64,000 nt of DNA from Notospermus geniculatus (Eukaryota; Nemertea; Pilidiophora; Heteronemertea; Lineidae), in NCBI GenBank assembly GCA_002633025.1, contig NMRB01000210.1, positions 332,233-396,232 on the forward strand, written 5' to 3'. Positions 11,231 through 22,559 of the stretch are shown one piece after another. Both the position numbers and the translations under genes were made by a program. The stretch's first letter is position 1, and each line of letters starts with the position of its first letter. The notes below the pieces were generated by a model. The model saw only the letters and a program-made list of their open reading frames with translations. It ran no database searches and was not told the origin of the DNA.

Positions 11231-13139
11231 AACGTCTTTCAAGACAAGTTGGAAAGTGCCTGTGCAGAGGCAAACTTTTCAAATTTTGCTATGTGTTACC
11301 TACATGCCTTCCATCCTTAAAAAAGGCCGTTTTCTTCTGCAGTTTACCTCGTACACAGCTCTGTTGCATCTGTCCCTCGTAAGCCTAAGGGGTGTTTTGA
11401 CATGGTCTGATCTAGTTACACGTTTTTCTTTGGTGTTTGAATGCTTTACTGTAAAACTGGGGCTTGTTCACTAGACAGAGAGGTTGAGCAAATAGCTAGC
11501 TATGCCCTGTTGGATGGATTTCTTGGTTACTGATCTCAAGTTTACCAATGAGCTTTGACGATGGAAAAGTGCGGCGAACTCACGAAAGATATCTAAAACA
11601 GTCTAAAGTTAGAATTGTCAGTGAATCTTGGCTGTCGACTTCATAACTTGGAATCCTGTCCTTCAGGTCTGTGGGAAATTTCCAAACATCGGGATCAAGT
11701 TTGTGATCAAGGTTTCTCTGTGGAGTGAAACACTGATAGAAGCCTGTTGGAAACTTCGAAGAGTCAGGATCCATTCTATGAATCTGTTGTGATCAAGTTC
11801 ATTCGTGTTGAAATAAACACTGTTGGAAGCCTGTAGAAAATTACCAAAACATTGATATCCATTCTTTGCATCTGTTGCGATCAACATTAGAGTGGAGTGA
11901 AACACTGTTAAAAGTCTGTTGGGAACTGTTGTTGGGATTTATCTTTGTATATGTGGTAATCAACGACTTGTTGAATGAACATTTCAACGACACTAAAGGT
12001 CAAGCAAGGACGTATTTTTGGCCCAAACTGGTATACTAGACTAACATCAATATCACCCTGTGTGGTGAAGGTTATCTCAGTTTGAACGGGGAAATCATTG
12101 TATCCTGTGAAAAGGTGGTAAGACTTTTGATACCTGGGGAAGTGGTGAAAGATTGTTTCCTGTCAGATTTCGACCACATACTTGGAGGATTTTCAAATGT
12201 TTAGGAACTTTTTCATGGGGATTACACTGTGGAAGATAGGAGATAAAAAACGGTCGGTTTGATTCTGTCTCTTACTGACAAGAATAGGAATCTTTGGCAA
12301 TATTGAAGGTGGCGGGCCTAGTCACCTCGAGAACTGTACTTTAGTAAATGTTTTTTAAGGGTGATAACTTTGGTACGTGATCTGAATCAGTTAAAGCACC
12401 CTCTAAGTTCTCATTAACACCTACTTCACTTCGCCTCTGACTCAATCATCTGAACAGTTATTCAATACAATTCCTTCCAAATACCAGAGATTTTAACAGA
12501 TTAGAGAACGAAACACTGAAGAGAAACTTAAGACGCTGTGTGAGACTTAAATACTCTTCCGCAGACATTCCTTTTTTTCTAATAATTACTGCCTCAAGCG
12601 AAAGCTTTTCGGATCCAGAAATAACACATTCTATTCTTCAGGAGAGAATAACTACGATTTTTTAACAGCTCTTCATTTGTAAGTGTTGCTTCTTCGCGAT
12701 CTTTGAGCCGTGTTTCTTGGAGATTCCGTCGCACATGACTCTGTAGGCGAGAAATCTCTTTGATATTGTTGATTTCATTGAAGGATTCCTGTTACATACG
12801 AGTTCACAAACACGTGTCGATTTCAACCATACTTACTGACATCGTGCATCATCGGGTTCTCTTTGATAAGATCCATTTACAGGAAAGTAGGCGTTATATT
12901 GGCGGAGTCAATTTTCAAAATTAGAAACTCGATGAAATCGATGGAGAAACGTTGTCGATTTCTTTGTTGAAATGTACTGATGTCTTAATGTCTGATTCTC
13001 ATAAGATGGCTACATCAGTTCAATAACTTCAGACCATAAGAAAGACAATGAATGCTCGGTTTCCAATTTAATAGCTCCTCAGACTCAATTGAAATATGAT
13101 ATTATAGTAGAGTACTCGATTCCGATATTTTTAGCAGCA
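11231..13139. other. Non-coding stretch with an ~87-bp tandem at 11690-11935
   Basis: Units anchored by gatcaa(g/c)..tt.....gtg(g/t)a.tgaa..aacactgtt recur at about 11705, 11791 and 11879. Otherwise no repeat or gene is recognised. The area is AT-rich with scattered short open frames. Confidence 0.5.
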
Positions 13140-13450
13140 GAGTGAAACTGTGACATTTGAAGTGGAATTTGACATTGATATTTGAAGTAGAGTTTGACAT
13201 TGATATTTGAAGTAGAGTTTGACATTGATATTTGAAGTAGAGTTTGACATTGATATTTGAAGTGGAGTTTGACATTGATATTTGAAGTGGAGTTTGACCT
13301 TAATATTTGAAGAAGCGTTTGACAAGTCGCATTGCTGTTTGAAGTGGAGTTTTTCCCTGATATTTGAAGGAGAGTTTGACATTGATATTTGAAGTGGAGT
13401 TTCACATTGATATTCAGAGAAAAGTTTGACATTGTGGAGTTTGATATATC
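13140..13450. repeat. Minisatellite, 25-bp unit
   Basis: About ten copies of tttgacattgatatttgaag plus t(a/g)gag. The unit is not a multiple of three, so the 181- and 83-codon minus frames that cover it cycle through a 25-residue repeat and are not evidence of a protein. The array ends about 280 bases upstream of the first candidate first exon. Confidence 0.85.
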
Positions 13451-13729
13451 CGAAGGAGAATATTTTAACGTAGAAATCTGGCGTTGATATCTTAACACAG
13501 TCAGCAATATTTGGAATTTGTAATAAGAGTTAGAGACTCTTTCGCCTGCTTGACCAACAACGGGGGAAATATTTTTGCAACTTAGAAGTGACTTTGTGAC
13601 GAAAACCTTATGGTACTCCGAAGGTTCCACATTTTGCCGTTGTCTGTGGTGGAGTGGGTCAAGCCAGACCCGTTGAAAAAGATCGTAGAAACTTTGTGAC
13701 TAAGAAAGTTTTTTGTTCAAGGACGCAGC

Positions 13730-13789
13730 ATGGAGGAGGACTATGATTCTGACTTTGAGGATGAGGAAGTGGTGGATCTTAAGAATGAA
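13730..13789 (+). CDS. DPP6: Alternative first coding exon 1a, DPP6/DPP10-like (partial CDS)
   Basis: Twenty codons, MEEDYDSDFEDEEVVDLKNE, then a donor at gaa|GTAAGT, leaving in phase 0. An in-frame TGA lies 30 bases upstream and no in-frame ATG precedes this one, which fixes the start; its context is gcagcATGG. The product would be an acidic cytoplasmic tail. The downstream TM exon at 48466 begins in phase 0 with ELVGNN, and vertebrate DPP6 first exons likewise end in acidic or polar residues just before ELVGSN, so the join is plausible. The implied intron is 34.7 kb and contains the recursive-splice-like site at 21577. That this exon belongs to this gene is inference from phase, strand and donor quality; a chance ATG-donor pair is possible. 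No TATA box is evident upstream. Confidence 0.6.
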
Positions 13790-13893
13790 GTAAGTTGATG
13801 AATAATCTTTGAGAGTACGTTAATCAGATGAATAATCTTTGGGAGTACGTTTAGTAGAAAATACAGTGAGGAGGGGAGCCCTGATAGTCCTAA

Positions 13894-14155
13894 TAGCCGA
13901 GTGGCTATCACGCCCACTTAGCAAGTGGTAGGTCCCTTTAAAAATCGAGCCTGAGCCATTTGGGATGAATCACCCCTGGCTCTTCAGTCGTTCGCATGGG
14001 AAAACAAGCCATGTTGCCCTTAACGGCAAGTAACAGACCGCATCCAAGTGAGGAACATGAGTCGCTCGAGATGGCCATTTCCACACTTACCAAGGCCAAT
14101 AATTCTGTGCCTTCGGCCCTGATGGAAAAATTCAGTGCAATCATACAGTATAATC
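13894..14155 (+). mobile_element. tRNA(Ser/Leu)-derived SINE, copy 1
   Basis: The head TAGCCGAGTGGCTATCACGC is close to the 5' half of class II tRNAs (TAGCCGAGTGG), followed by a decayed B-box region. The body contains atccaagtgaggaacatgag, cacttaccaaggcc and tcggccctgatggaaa. The same head and body recur in reverse orientation at 26300-26550, which shows a dispersed element. A 68-codon minus frame and a 61-codon plus frame lie within it and are not genes. Confidence 0.75.
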
Positions 14156-14514
14156 TAGTACATTATGTGCAAATAGCCTGATATCATCCAAGACCGATCC
14201 ATCTTCCTACTGACGTAAGAAGGGTCAAAAGTTTATTAGCCCAATAAAATAAGAGCTGGAGAGAAAGCAATCCACATCCAACAACAGAGACTTCATATTA
14301 TAGAGTTGTGAATAATTTAGGAGAATCCGTCCTTGCATGCTATCATTGCCAGTATTTTATTAATAATCTAGTACCAATCCTACCCAAAGGACGTTAAATG
14401 GTCTTCACGCGAACATCACTAGGCTACACACCAAATCGACAACACCGCTAATCAACTGTGAAAATAGACTCGTCGCCTTTTTGCACCAACGTCTTCACAT
14501 ATACATGTAATTCG

Positions 14515-14690
14515 ATAGCTTTCTCCTTTTCACTACCAGAAGCAATTTCATTTCTCCTTTTCACTACCAGAAGCAATTTCTTCACATATAATTCGATAGC
14601 TTTCTCCTTTTCATTACCAGAAGCAATTTCTTCACATATAATTCGATAGCTTTAGCTTTCTCCTTTTCACTACCATCAGCAATTTCATGA
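14515..14690. repeat. Tandem repeat 'tagctttctccttttcactaccagaagcaatttc'
   Basis: Four to five copies of a unit of roughly 35-60 bases built from (a)attcgatagctttctccttttcactaccagaagcaatttc(ttcacatat). It is pyrimidine-rich on this strand. Confidence 0.75.
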
Positions 14691-14728
14691 AAAACAAAAA
14701 AAAGTAATATTCTTATACGTGATGTGGA

Positions 14729-14797
14729 CCCTATCACATAGGTATTCATTGGAAAGTACTCACTGAGAGCTTTCTAATGAATACCTATGTGACAGGG
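14729..14797. repeat. Near-perfect 69-nt stem-loop
   Basis: CCCTATCACATAGGTATTCA pairs with TGAATACCTATGTGACAGGG across a short loop, and the inner arms (ttggaaag / ctttctaa) extend the stem to about 28 bp. It may be a very short palindromic MITE or a hairpin-forming transcript within the sense intron of the DPP6-like gene. Nothing in the sequence decides between these. Confidence 0.7.
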
Positions 14798-15118
14798 TTT
14801 GGATACCTCAAGTCCTTTCAACCTGTTTTCAAATTTTACAGTATGTAGGCCATCCACTGTGGTAAAACGATAAAATGCGTATAAAGTCGTCTCCGAATTT
14901 TGCAAATTTTCGACCCCAACCGGGGTCTTCCTCAGGCACTTTCTAGTAGAGATCACATAAATAAATGAGGTGGATTCCAATATTATGGATTAAGTATTAA
15001 AAGAGAAACGTTGAAAAAAACAAAAAGGTGTGAAAAGTTTAGGTTGACTGAAGGAAAGTAGAAGCACTCTGGTAAAACAAGGGTTATCCAGGAAAACCTG
15101 CCCACAATTTTAGATGTT
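14798..15118. other. Intronic stretch, no feature seen
   Basis: No exon, repeat or RNA gene recognised between the stem-loop and the foldback element at 15119. The 68-codon minus frame at 14774-14980 has no motif. Confidence 0.5.
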
Positions 15119-15220
15119 TTCAGTGGGGGTATGGCTGACTAAAGTAATAGCTACACTCTGAACAACACTGCACTTGTTAGTACTAGTAGAGGTTACTTCA
15201 AATGATCAGCATCCCACTGC
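15119..15220. mobile_element. Foldback family 'TGATCAGTGGG..GTAATAGC', copy 1 (degenerate)
   Basis: Left end ttcagtgggggtatggctgactaaagtaatagc, right end ggttacttcaaatgatcagcatcccactg. Only the roughly 35-base ends match other copies (25619, 28860, 45845 and 62216, with a single end at 16777); the interior is unrelated. That is typical of a MITE family with conserved termini. Confidence 0.6.
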
Positions 15221-15534
15221 TTTCACAATTGCACGGCAGATATCTCCGGCTCCCAGAAGAGTACGGTCACCGACCCTTTTAGAAATATCCATAAAACGAA
15301 TGGTCTCAAGAGGTTTAGCAGACACATATGAATAAATATTGGGATGGGCAGATAATTCTAGAAGTATCGGGAGATTTTATTGTGAAGTATGTTTACTAAT
15401 ATAATACGATCCCCCTCTCCTCCATTCTAGCTGAGAATTAGATTTGTGACTTCAGATATGATGAATGAGTCTTACTTTCGAATACAAAGGGCAGGATCTT
15501 AGTCGAGGGGGGGGGGCTGGTCAACTGGAGTAGT

Positions 15535-15900
15535 CACACAGATAAAGTCATCTCTGCGACATCATCTCACTGGCATGCGCTCCTAAAACCGGTAGCACAG
15601 ATACCGAGCAAATTCATGTCGGCGAGATTGGACAGTGCATGCCTGTGAGTCGTGTCATAGATATAGGCTACAGCTCTCGAAATGAGGTAGCACACGGAGG
15701 AGATAATCTCCTCCTGGCAGCACACATAGGTTTCAGTTCAAAGACAGCTCGCAGAGATTAGAAATCGCGAGCTGTGCCGTAGACATGTAACTCTCCGATA
15801 CGAGGCAGCACACACACATATCGGTTTCAGCTCACGGACAAGGCTCGCAGAGGTGGCCTCACTGAGATTTCCCTTGTGGTACCAGCTTGGAGCACTCTCC
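15535..15900. repeat. Dispersed 'catgtctgtgag' repeat family, second cluster
   Basis: Degenerate units as at 2515-2905: catctcactggcatgcgctcctaaa, agcacagatac, attcatgtc(g/t)gcgaga, then partly inverted units (gaggtagcacacacacatatcggtttcagctcacggaca). A foldback arrangement is suggested by agcacacatag(g)tttcag and ctcgcagag occurring on both sides. Confidence 0.55.
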
Positions 15901-16049
15901 AGATTCACCACTTCTGGCAATTGAGGCCATGCTGACTGGATAATTACACACGTGACACTTCCCACCACCAGGCAGAAGTGAGAGCCAACCGGATTGAAGG
16001 ATCGTGGCCTGTATATCTATAATGCACAGGCACAGTACATGTACAGTAC
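15901..16049. other. Intronic stretch, no feature seen
   Basis: No recognised element. Confidence 0.5.
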
Positions 16050-16131
16050 TGGGGACATTCATGTACTGGGGACATTCATGTACTGGGGACATTCATGTAC
16101 TGGGGACATTCATGTACTGGGGACATTCATG
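16050..16131. repeat. Minisatellite, 17-bp unit, 5 copies
   Basis: Perfect or near-perfect copies of catgtactggggacatt. The unit is not a multiple of three, so the apparent repetitive peptides in overlapping frames are meaningless. Confidence 0.9.
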
Positions 16132-17199
16132 CCCCGAGTTGGTGAAGCGATCTACAATTTGCAGAAGTAGCAACAATGGCCAACAATACTGCATTTGATG
16201 TGGTATGAATCGCTCATCCGCGACACGTCACTCCCCAAACAACCATTCCACCATCTTGTATTGCACCCCGCTGACCGATTGCTGATGTTTGGTAGTTGCC
16301 ATGGGCGATATGTACCATCGATCCAGCGTCACAGCGTGGTTCCTCAAGTCCGAAATCAACCTGCAAATAGATTTCTGTAGTTACACATGCCTGAAGATGA
16401 TTATAGATGTGTACCGAAAATTGCGGACCATGTGACGTGACGTCGTAGTGCATCCAACACATGCTGATGCATTGCGAAGTCACTGACGCCGTGTAAACAT
16501 GTCCGCAATTTATGGTACATGACTATAGTATAGATTCTGTGTTATTCTCCAATGGAAGACGACAACAAAAAATACTGAATATTGGGTTGAGAGATGCACC
16601 AAATACCATTACTGGTCCTATGGACAATACATTGGGATGATATAATGTATATCAGGAGGAAACCGGTGTGCCCGGGAAAACCTGTATGCTGTAAAAGAGA
16701 GTCGCGAAGACTGGTCAGACTGGGCATCGAACCCGGAACCTTAGTGGTGAGAGTCGTCTACAGAAGACACTTCCATTTGTGATCAGTGACGGCATGGTCA
16801 GTAGAAGTAATAGCTCCATTCTGTGGCATAAATCCCTTGTTTTTTTTCCAAGGGACACCAGCTGCATCGCTCACGATAGTAACATCTTCAAAGAAATTGA
16901 ATATTGACTTCTCATTATAAGACGTCACCCAATCTCCATATTCCATTTTGGAGTGGAAAAAGTCTGAAGCAATTTAAGATGAATATTGAATATCACTCTG
17001 GAGACTCATCAGTCTTGTGGATGCTGGAAGAGAATGATGAAGTATCTTCTTGATGTTCCTCCTTGTGTTTGCCCCTTCAGATGACAGGAGGGCCTCATGC
17101 CTAATTCACAACCATCTCATGTTAATTTGCCTAATGACTTGACAGTCATTTGCATATTAACTTCACACTGTTTCTGCTGCATGTGGTTAGCAGGTACCC
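16132..17199. other. Intronic stretch
   Basis: It holds an isolated end of the TGATCAGTGGG foldback family at 16777-16825 (gatcagtgacggcatggtcagtagaagtaatagctcc). At 16725-16745, atcgaacccggaacc is the complement of a tRNA B box (ggttccgggttcgat), perhaps a SINE scrap. No exon recognised. Confidence 0.5.
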
Positions 17200-17950
17200 A
17201 GATTGCCTGCATGTGATTGTAGCAAAAACCCAAACTGCTACTACTGTATGTGATTTAGCAGGAATCCAAACCGCTACAACTTCATGTGATTTAGCAGCAG
17301 TCCAAACCGCTACAACTTCATGTGATTTAGCAGGAGTCCAAACTGCTACAACTTCATGTGATTTAGCAGGAATCCAAACTGCTACAACTTCATGTGATTT
17401 AGCAGGAATCCAAACTGCTACAACTTCATGTGATTTAGCAGGAGTCCAAACTGTTTCTGCTGCATGTGATTTAGCAGGAACCCAGACTGCTACAACTGCA
17501 TGTGATTTAGCAGAAACCCAAACTGCTACAACTTCATGTGATTTAGCAGGAGTCCAAACTGCTACAACTTCATGTGATTTAGCAGGAGTCCAAACTGCTA
17601 CAACTTCATGTGGTTTAGCAGGAGTCCAATCTGCTTCTACTGCATGTCATTTAGCAGAAACCCAAAGTGGTTCTACTCTGGTGATTTAGCAGAAACCCAA
17701 ACTGGTTCTACTCATATGATTTGGCAGTAACCCCAACTGCTTCTGCTGCATGTGATTATATAATAGCAGGAGTCCAAACTGCTTCTACTGCATGTGGTTC
17801 AGCAGGAACCCAAACTGCTTCTACTCATGTGATTTAGCAGGAACCCAAACCGTTACTGTGATTCAGCAGGAACCCAGACTGCTACTACTCAATGTGATTT
17901 AGCAGGAACCCAGACTGCTTCTTCTAAACGAGATTTAGCAGAGGCCAACA
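17200..17950. repeat. Minisatellite, 36-bp unit, ~20 copies
   Basis: Copies of catgtgatttagcaggaatc plus caaactgctacaactt run for about 750 bases and decay toward the right. Because 36 is divisible by three, one frame stays open and encodes repeated 12-residue units (TATTSCDLAGVQ-like) in a 179-codon frame at 17150-17689. I see no donor or acceptor context making this an exon. The openness follows from the unit length and is not evidence of selection. Confidence 0.9.
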
Positions 17951-18679
17951 CACTACCTGCCTCCAGTGAACAATGGCGTGGTGTCTACGTTCCTTCCTCT
18001 ACTGGCGCAATCCAATTGGAGCATTCAGCCCTCACCACTAAATAAGATCCGTCTTATATGTGCGCATTTGCATATCGATCCTAAGGGGCAGACGTTACAG
18101 TATGTGATTCTCCATCCGGGGAATATGTCTGGGTTATTGTATTCAATACATTGATTGCGGACCAATGAAATGATATGACATGCCGGTACTCACTCGACCA
18201 ATCAAATTAGAGAGATGGATCGAGATCGAGTCGTTCTAAGAATCTGTTGATGGACATTCTGGAGCTGATGGAAACCGATGAGAGTGATTCTGAGAATCTG
18301 TTAATATCAGATTGCATCTTGATGCCCGATCTAAAAAGTGTTGTTCTGATTGCGTCAAATATAGGGTTGGCTAAGAGGCACAGCGGAAACGTTATCGCCT
18401 TTTGTCTTCTACTCATCGTCTTCAGCATGGCCCTTCCAATCGAATCAGCAATGATAAATGGCTGTTGGCCTACCTCAGCTGTTGAGCAGTGGGGGGAATG
18501 GTGGATAGATGTAACAGCTCTGTTTTGAACTTCTGGATCTACAGTCGTGTAGAGAAAAGCTGTTGTCCGAGTGGACTATCCTCCCCCGAGAACTGAGGGG
18601 AAAAACACTTTTTGCCATTGGAGGGTACATGTAGATTTGGTCAACCAAAATCCGCTCCAACAACCAACCAGAAAATTAA
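17951..18679. other. Intronic stretch
   Basis: No recognised element. A 93-codon plus frame at 18247-18528 begins MMDILELMETDESDSENLL and contains one hydrophobic run (AFCLLLIVFSMALPI). It has no recognisable family and a competing in-frame stop just upstream of its ATG. I leave it unassigned. Confidence 0.45.
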
Positions 18680-18870
18680 TTCATGTCAAGTTTGATTCTG
18701 AGTTGTTGGAAACCATTTAAAACTAAAGTTGGCAGCACACTTACAAATTCATGTCCACGAGATAGGAAATTGTGCTGTGACCCATGAACTCACAAAGATG
18801 AGGTAGCACACACTGGTTTCATCTCACAGATATGGCTCGCTATGATCTCACTGAGATTTCCGAATGTGTG
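18680..18870. repeat. Dispersed 'catgtctgtgag' repeat family, third cluster
   Basis: ggcagcacacttacaaattcatgtccacgagataggaaat is followed by the inverted units gaggtagcacacactggtttcatctcacagatatggctcgc and ctcactgagatttc, matching 15535-15900 and 29345-29575 in both parts. Confidence 0.6.
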
Positions 18871-19484
18871 CTGCCAGTTTAAACCTTCTATAGAATCCAA
18901 ACTCCCTGTCGTTTCATCGTGCACATTGTGATCTTTCAAATTGCACATAACCAGATCTAAACCACCTGCCGCTGGGATAATTTGATTAAGTTTCAATGAG
19001 AGAAGAGGGAATGGAATCCCATGAAGGTTGTCAATTTCAAGCAGTTTGATTAAGTGTGGGTTACTAATCATGTAAGGGGAGGAGATAATGGAGTGAATGC
19101 ATTGTGGATCGTTTAATTGGATTCTATAGTGTAAACAGTGTTTGCTAATTATAGGCAAGTACAAGGGTGAACTTTGTGTACGTTGTGGGGTCTTAGCCAG
19201 AACATCACGGCTTCGATTCCCCACAGTGGAACTGTCACCTCTGTAGTCTCGGTCACCCAGCCGCTGTTTCGAATCTGGGGATCGAACAAGCGTCTGGGTC
19301 ATAACGCCACTTTTTCTGTTACGAGCAGACCAAGATCCTGGTCTGGATGCTGATTGGCTAATCAGGGACAGAGCTAGTCATTCATTCCCATCCGCCGATT
19401 CCTCCCATTCGAAAATCACAATCCGGCTGCTGATTGGGCAAGAGAAGTGATCATGTGACCTCATCATGGCGACGACCACATAAT
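18871..19484. other. Intronic stretch with possible SINE fragment
   Basis: At 19195-19305 two B-box-like phrases occur (cttcgattccccac and, on the minus strand, ttgttcgatccccagattcg), suggesting decayed tRNA-derived sequence. The 170-codon minus frame here has no protein signature. Confidence 0.4.
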
Positions 19485-19814
19485 NNNNNNNNNNNNNNNN
19501 NNNNNNNNNNNNNNNNNNNNNNNNNNNNNNNNNNNNNNNNNNNNNNNNNNNNNNNNNNNNNNNNNNNNNNNNNNNNNNNNNNNNNNNNNNNNNNNNNNNN
19601 NNNNNNNNNNNNNNNNNNNNNNNNNNNNNNNNNNNNNNNNNNNNNNNNNNNNNNNNNNNNNNNNNNNNNNNNNNNNNNNNNNNNNNNNNNNNNNNNNNNN
19701 NNNNNNNNNNNNNNNNNNNNNNNNNNNNNNNNNNNNNNNNNNNNNNNNNNNNNNNNNNNNNNNNNNNNNNNNNNNNNNNNNNNNNNNNNNNNNNNNNNNN
19801 NNNNNNNNNNNNNN
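19485..19814. other. Assembly gap (330 N) followed by poly-C (19815-19830)
   Basis: A run of N abutting sixteen C. The homopolymer probably caused the assembly break. Confidence 0.99.
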
Positions 19815-20089
19815 CCCCCCCCCCCCCCCCAGGTGAGGCGGTACAATTTAACTGGACTCTAGAGGGACCGAGGTCCATAACCCTGTCATGCCTGTGACGA
19901 ACAATACAGGTGGGCATCAGGAGGACGGGTCATTTTGTTCTATCTGGCACACGGGTTCTATCCCAGGTCCTGTCAATTCGCCATAGCATAGCTAGAGCTT
20001 CTGCTCTCTGTAGCTGCACTGCTTTCCTCAGGGGTCCTCTTTGTGCCAGTCTGCATGGCGTTAGGTTGCCGAGGCAATATTCTGCTTGC

Positions 20090-20335
20090 AGGAGACTCCG
20101 AGGAGGTGGCTTATCTCAGCTCCCTCTTCACCAAGTCGTCGAAGAGGTACCCTGTCGAAGGGGTACCAAGTCATCGAAGGGGTACCAGGAGGTCGCTTAT
20201 ATCTTAGCTCCCTCTTCACCAAGTCGTCGAAGGGGTACCAGGAAGTCGCTTATATCTCAGCTCCCTCTTCACCAAGTCGTCGAAGGGGTACCCTGTCGGA
20301 GGGGTACCAAGTCGTCGAAGGGGTACCCTGCTAGC
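20090..20335. repeat. Tandem repeat 'tcttcaccaagtcgtcgaaggggtacc'
   Basis: Two to three units of roughly 60-80 bases, each combining tcagctccctcttcaccaag, tcgtcgaaggggtacc and aggaggtcgcttatatc. The many KpnI-like ggtacc sites reflect the repeat. Open frames over it (142 and 82 codons) are repeat-driven. Confidence 0.75.
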
Positions 20336-21539
20336 TGATCTTGAACGCAATGCAGAGGAAACAGCTTGTGTAACTTTTCGTTTCCTTCTGCTTCGTACTG
20401 AAAACGCATCACGTCTGCTCGTGTTGTAACAAGGCTACTTGGGTCATTTGCGTTCTCACCATGCACAGCCAAGATGTTCGGACCGTCGTTAATTCACCGT
20501 ATCGGTCGAACAGCAGCCGGCCAAGCCACCGCAATTAGTTCAGCCGCGGCGTACCCCGTGATGATTTGAATGGATCAAGCCTATTAACGCCAGTGTCATT
20601 ACGGCAGATTGTGCCGCGTCAAAAGCAGTGGCTGGTGATGCAAATAGGCATTAGTTCCGTCTGGCGTTCACCTCGTCTGAGACAGAAGACGGGCTTATTG
20701 AAAGCCGCATCGTTACGTCCATTTTCATTAGGCATCTCGACAAATGGAGCGGTGAGCGGTGAACCGGAGTCGGCTTGTTGTCCGTGGCATGTACCAGCAC
20801 TGATTAACTTCAGTTCCTTCTTCTATACGACATTAATCCCTTTTTTCGCTTATCTTGTCTGATGAACATCATTCTTTGCACAGAAAAGAACCATGGTAGT
20901 AGAGACGTTTAGATTCATAAGGAGAACGAGGAGAGGTTGATCTCTGTTTACGGATTGCATCAGAATCATCATCTTTATCTTTGTTGTAGAAAACAAAAAA
21001 TGCAGCACTAGTAAATACTTCAAGTGCTGAAGCCGAGATATGGATGGCCCTTGATCAGAATCAAGAGTGTGTCAGGATTTTCAGTAAAATCGAGACTACA
21101 GGTACACCACTAAGATTATGGCCAAGTTGCCATCTCGCCTAAGGAACAAAGCCATTTTTTCTTGAACCTATATCGGAAATGACATCATCATTTTGTCGCT
21201 TTCGTTCTCGGACCGTCTCTGAACCGAACCACCCTAGCCTTGTGGTCAGTACATCTGTCTAGGGTTTTGTCATCAGCTTGTGGTCGCCTTCCATCTCAGA
21301 CCGTCTCTGTAACTCCCAATCCTTTTGGTCAGCACAGCCGTCTACAGCGTCAACGTTTTCGGTCTCCAATATCTCTGATCGCCTTTAGTCTTGTGGTCAA
21401 CAAAAAATTGAACATCCAGAGATACCCTGATGAAACAGAATCTCCCTTCTTTCCTTACGTTTTTGCGCAAACATCACCAGCCCTTGAATGTGCCGGGCAT
21501 TATTACCATCTTCCCTGACTTGTCGTCATATTTCACGTT
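20336..21539. other. Intronic stretch
   Basis: No recognised exon. A pair of related phrases near 21220 and 21290 (ccgtctctgaac / ccgtctctgtaac, ttgtggtcag/ttttggtcag) indicates a weak local duplication of about 80 bases. Confidence 0.5.
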
Positions 21540-21583
21540 TCTTTATTTCATAGATGTCTTACTCTTTCTTCTTGCAGGTAAGT
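21540..21583 (+). promoter_or_regulatory. Candidate recursive splice site (ratchet point)
   Basis: A pyrimidine-rich tract, tcttactctttcttcttgCAG, runs directly into GTAAGTG with no base between acceptor and donor; the junction is 21577/21578. This juxtaposition of a strong 3' splice site and a near-consensus 5' splice site is the defining signature of recursive splicing in long introns. It sits inside the 34.7-kb intron that would join exon 1a (ends 13789) to the TM exon (starts 48466), splitting it into about 7.8 and 26.9 kb. Downstream, gagtcag|GTAGGA at 21624 could act as the donor of a 47-base recursive exon, which in phase 0 would hit an early TGA. Whether it is used is inference. Confidence 0.55.
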
Positions 21584-22559
21584 GTCAGAGATGTACGGAT
21601 CTGATGATCCCTGAGTCAGGTAGGACAGGTCATAGAATCTCTTTAGGTGAAGAACTTTGTTTTAGCTTGAGGTAGCAGGCATAGTTAGCATCATGGTGAT
21701 CACTGACGAATATGCTGGAATGAAAAGTCAGCTTGGTGATCAATGAAAAATATGCAAGGACTTGGGGCGGTCTGTATTGTAACTTAAAGCCCCACAGTAT
21801 TGAATTTTATGATATTTTCAAAAAGTTAGGAGTGAGCACATAGAGGTCCCATAGCCTCGTGAAGGTCCCCAGAATGCTTGCCTGATACGCACTTCACAGA
21901 ATCAAGGCCCAGTTTTCAGCACGCATTGGAAAAAACTGCAGGGAGAGCTCTAATGTATTCCGACAGAGCGTAGTACATTTTACACTACGCTGACGTCGTG
22001 ACGTCGTACGAGAATCGCGGCGATGATTTGCGTTTTTCACATTCAATACAGTGGGGCTTTAATGTACCGGTACCGAGAGTGTAACTTAACTTTAGCTGCT
22101 CAGATGACAAGAACAACAGCCATGTACACATATTTGTGAGAAACTGCCATAACTGGGATGATACGCAGGCAGTAGTGAGTAGTTCCATCTGTTAGCCTGG
22201 TCTGGTACCAATCTGCAGCCTCCAGTCGTTGTAGAGAGATTGATCTCGATGATCCGACTGCAGGAGGTGATTGAAGAGACATCTGCATGTGCTGTGATGT
22301 ACTGAGCCACTGATGCAGTGATGCTCTTTGCCCAGAGCCATTGATTTAGTGATACTGTCGGATATAACGTTTTAGATTTCCACGTTGGTTGTCAGCTTCA
22401 ATCCTGATGGTACGAGGTCAAGTGAGCTCTTACCAAGGTCATGGTCAATGAGTTCTCTCCAGGTCGCATTCTCTTGGTCCGAATCACATGAGTATCCCCG
22501 GGTCAGTTGAATTCTAGGTCGAGTGTCCTCAGACAGTTTCCCTACATTTGGTCAAAGCC
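21584..22559. other. Intronic stretch, no feature seen
   Basis: No exon or repeat recognised beyond scattered short open frames. Confidence 0.5.

Noticed and set aside
13085-13630. 181-codon minus-strand frame over the 25-bp minisatellite
   Set aside because: A 25-bp unit cycles through all frames, giving a 25-residue pseudo-repeat; no independent evidence of coding.
19815-19840. Second recursive-splice-like motif: poly-C followed by AG|GTGAGG
   Set aside because: The tract is a homopolymer at a gap edge, without U-rich content or a visible branch region; probably coincidental.
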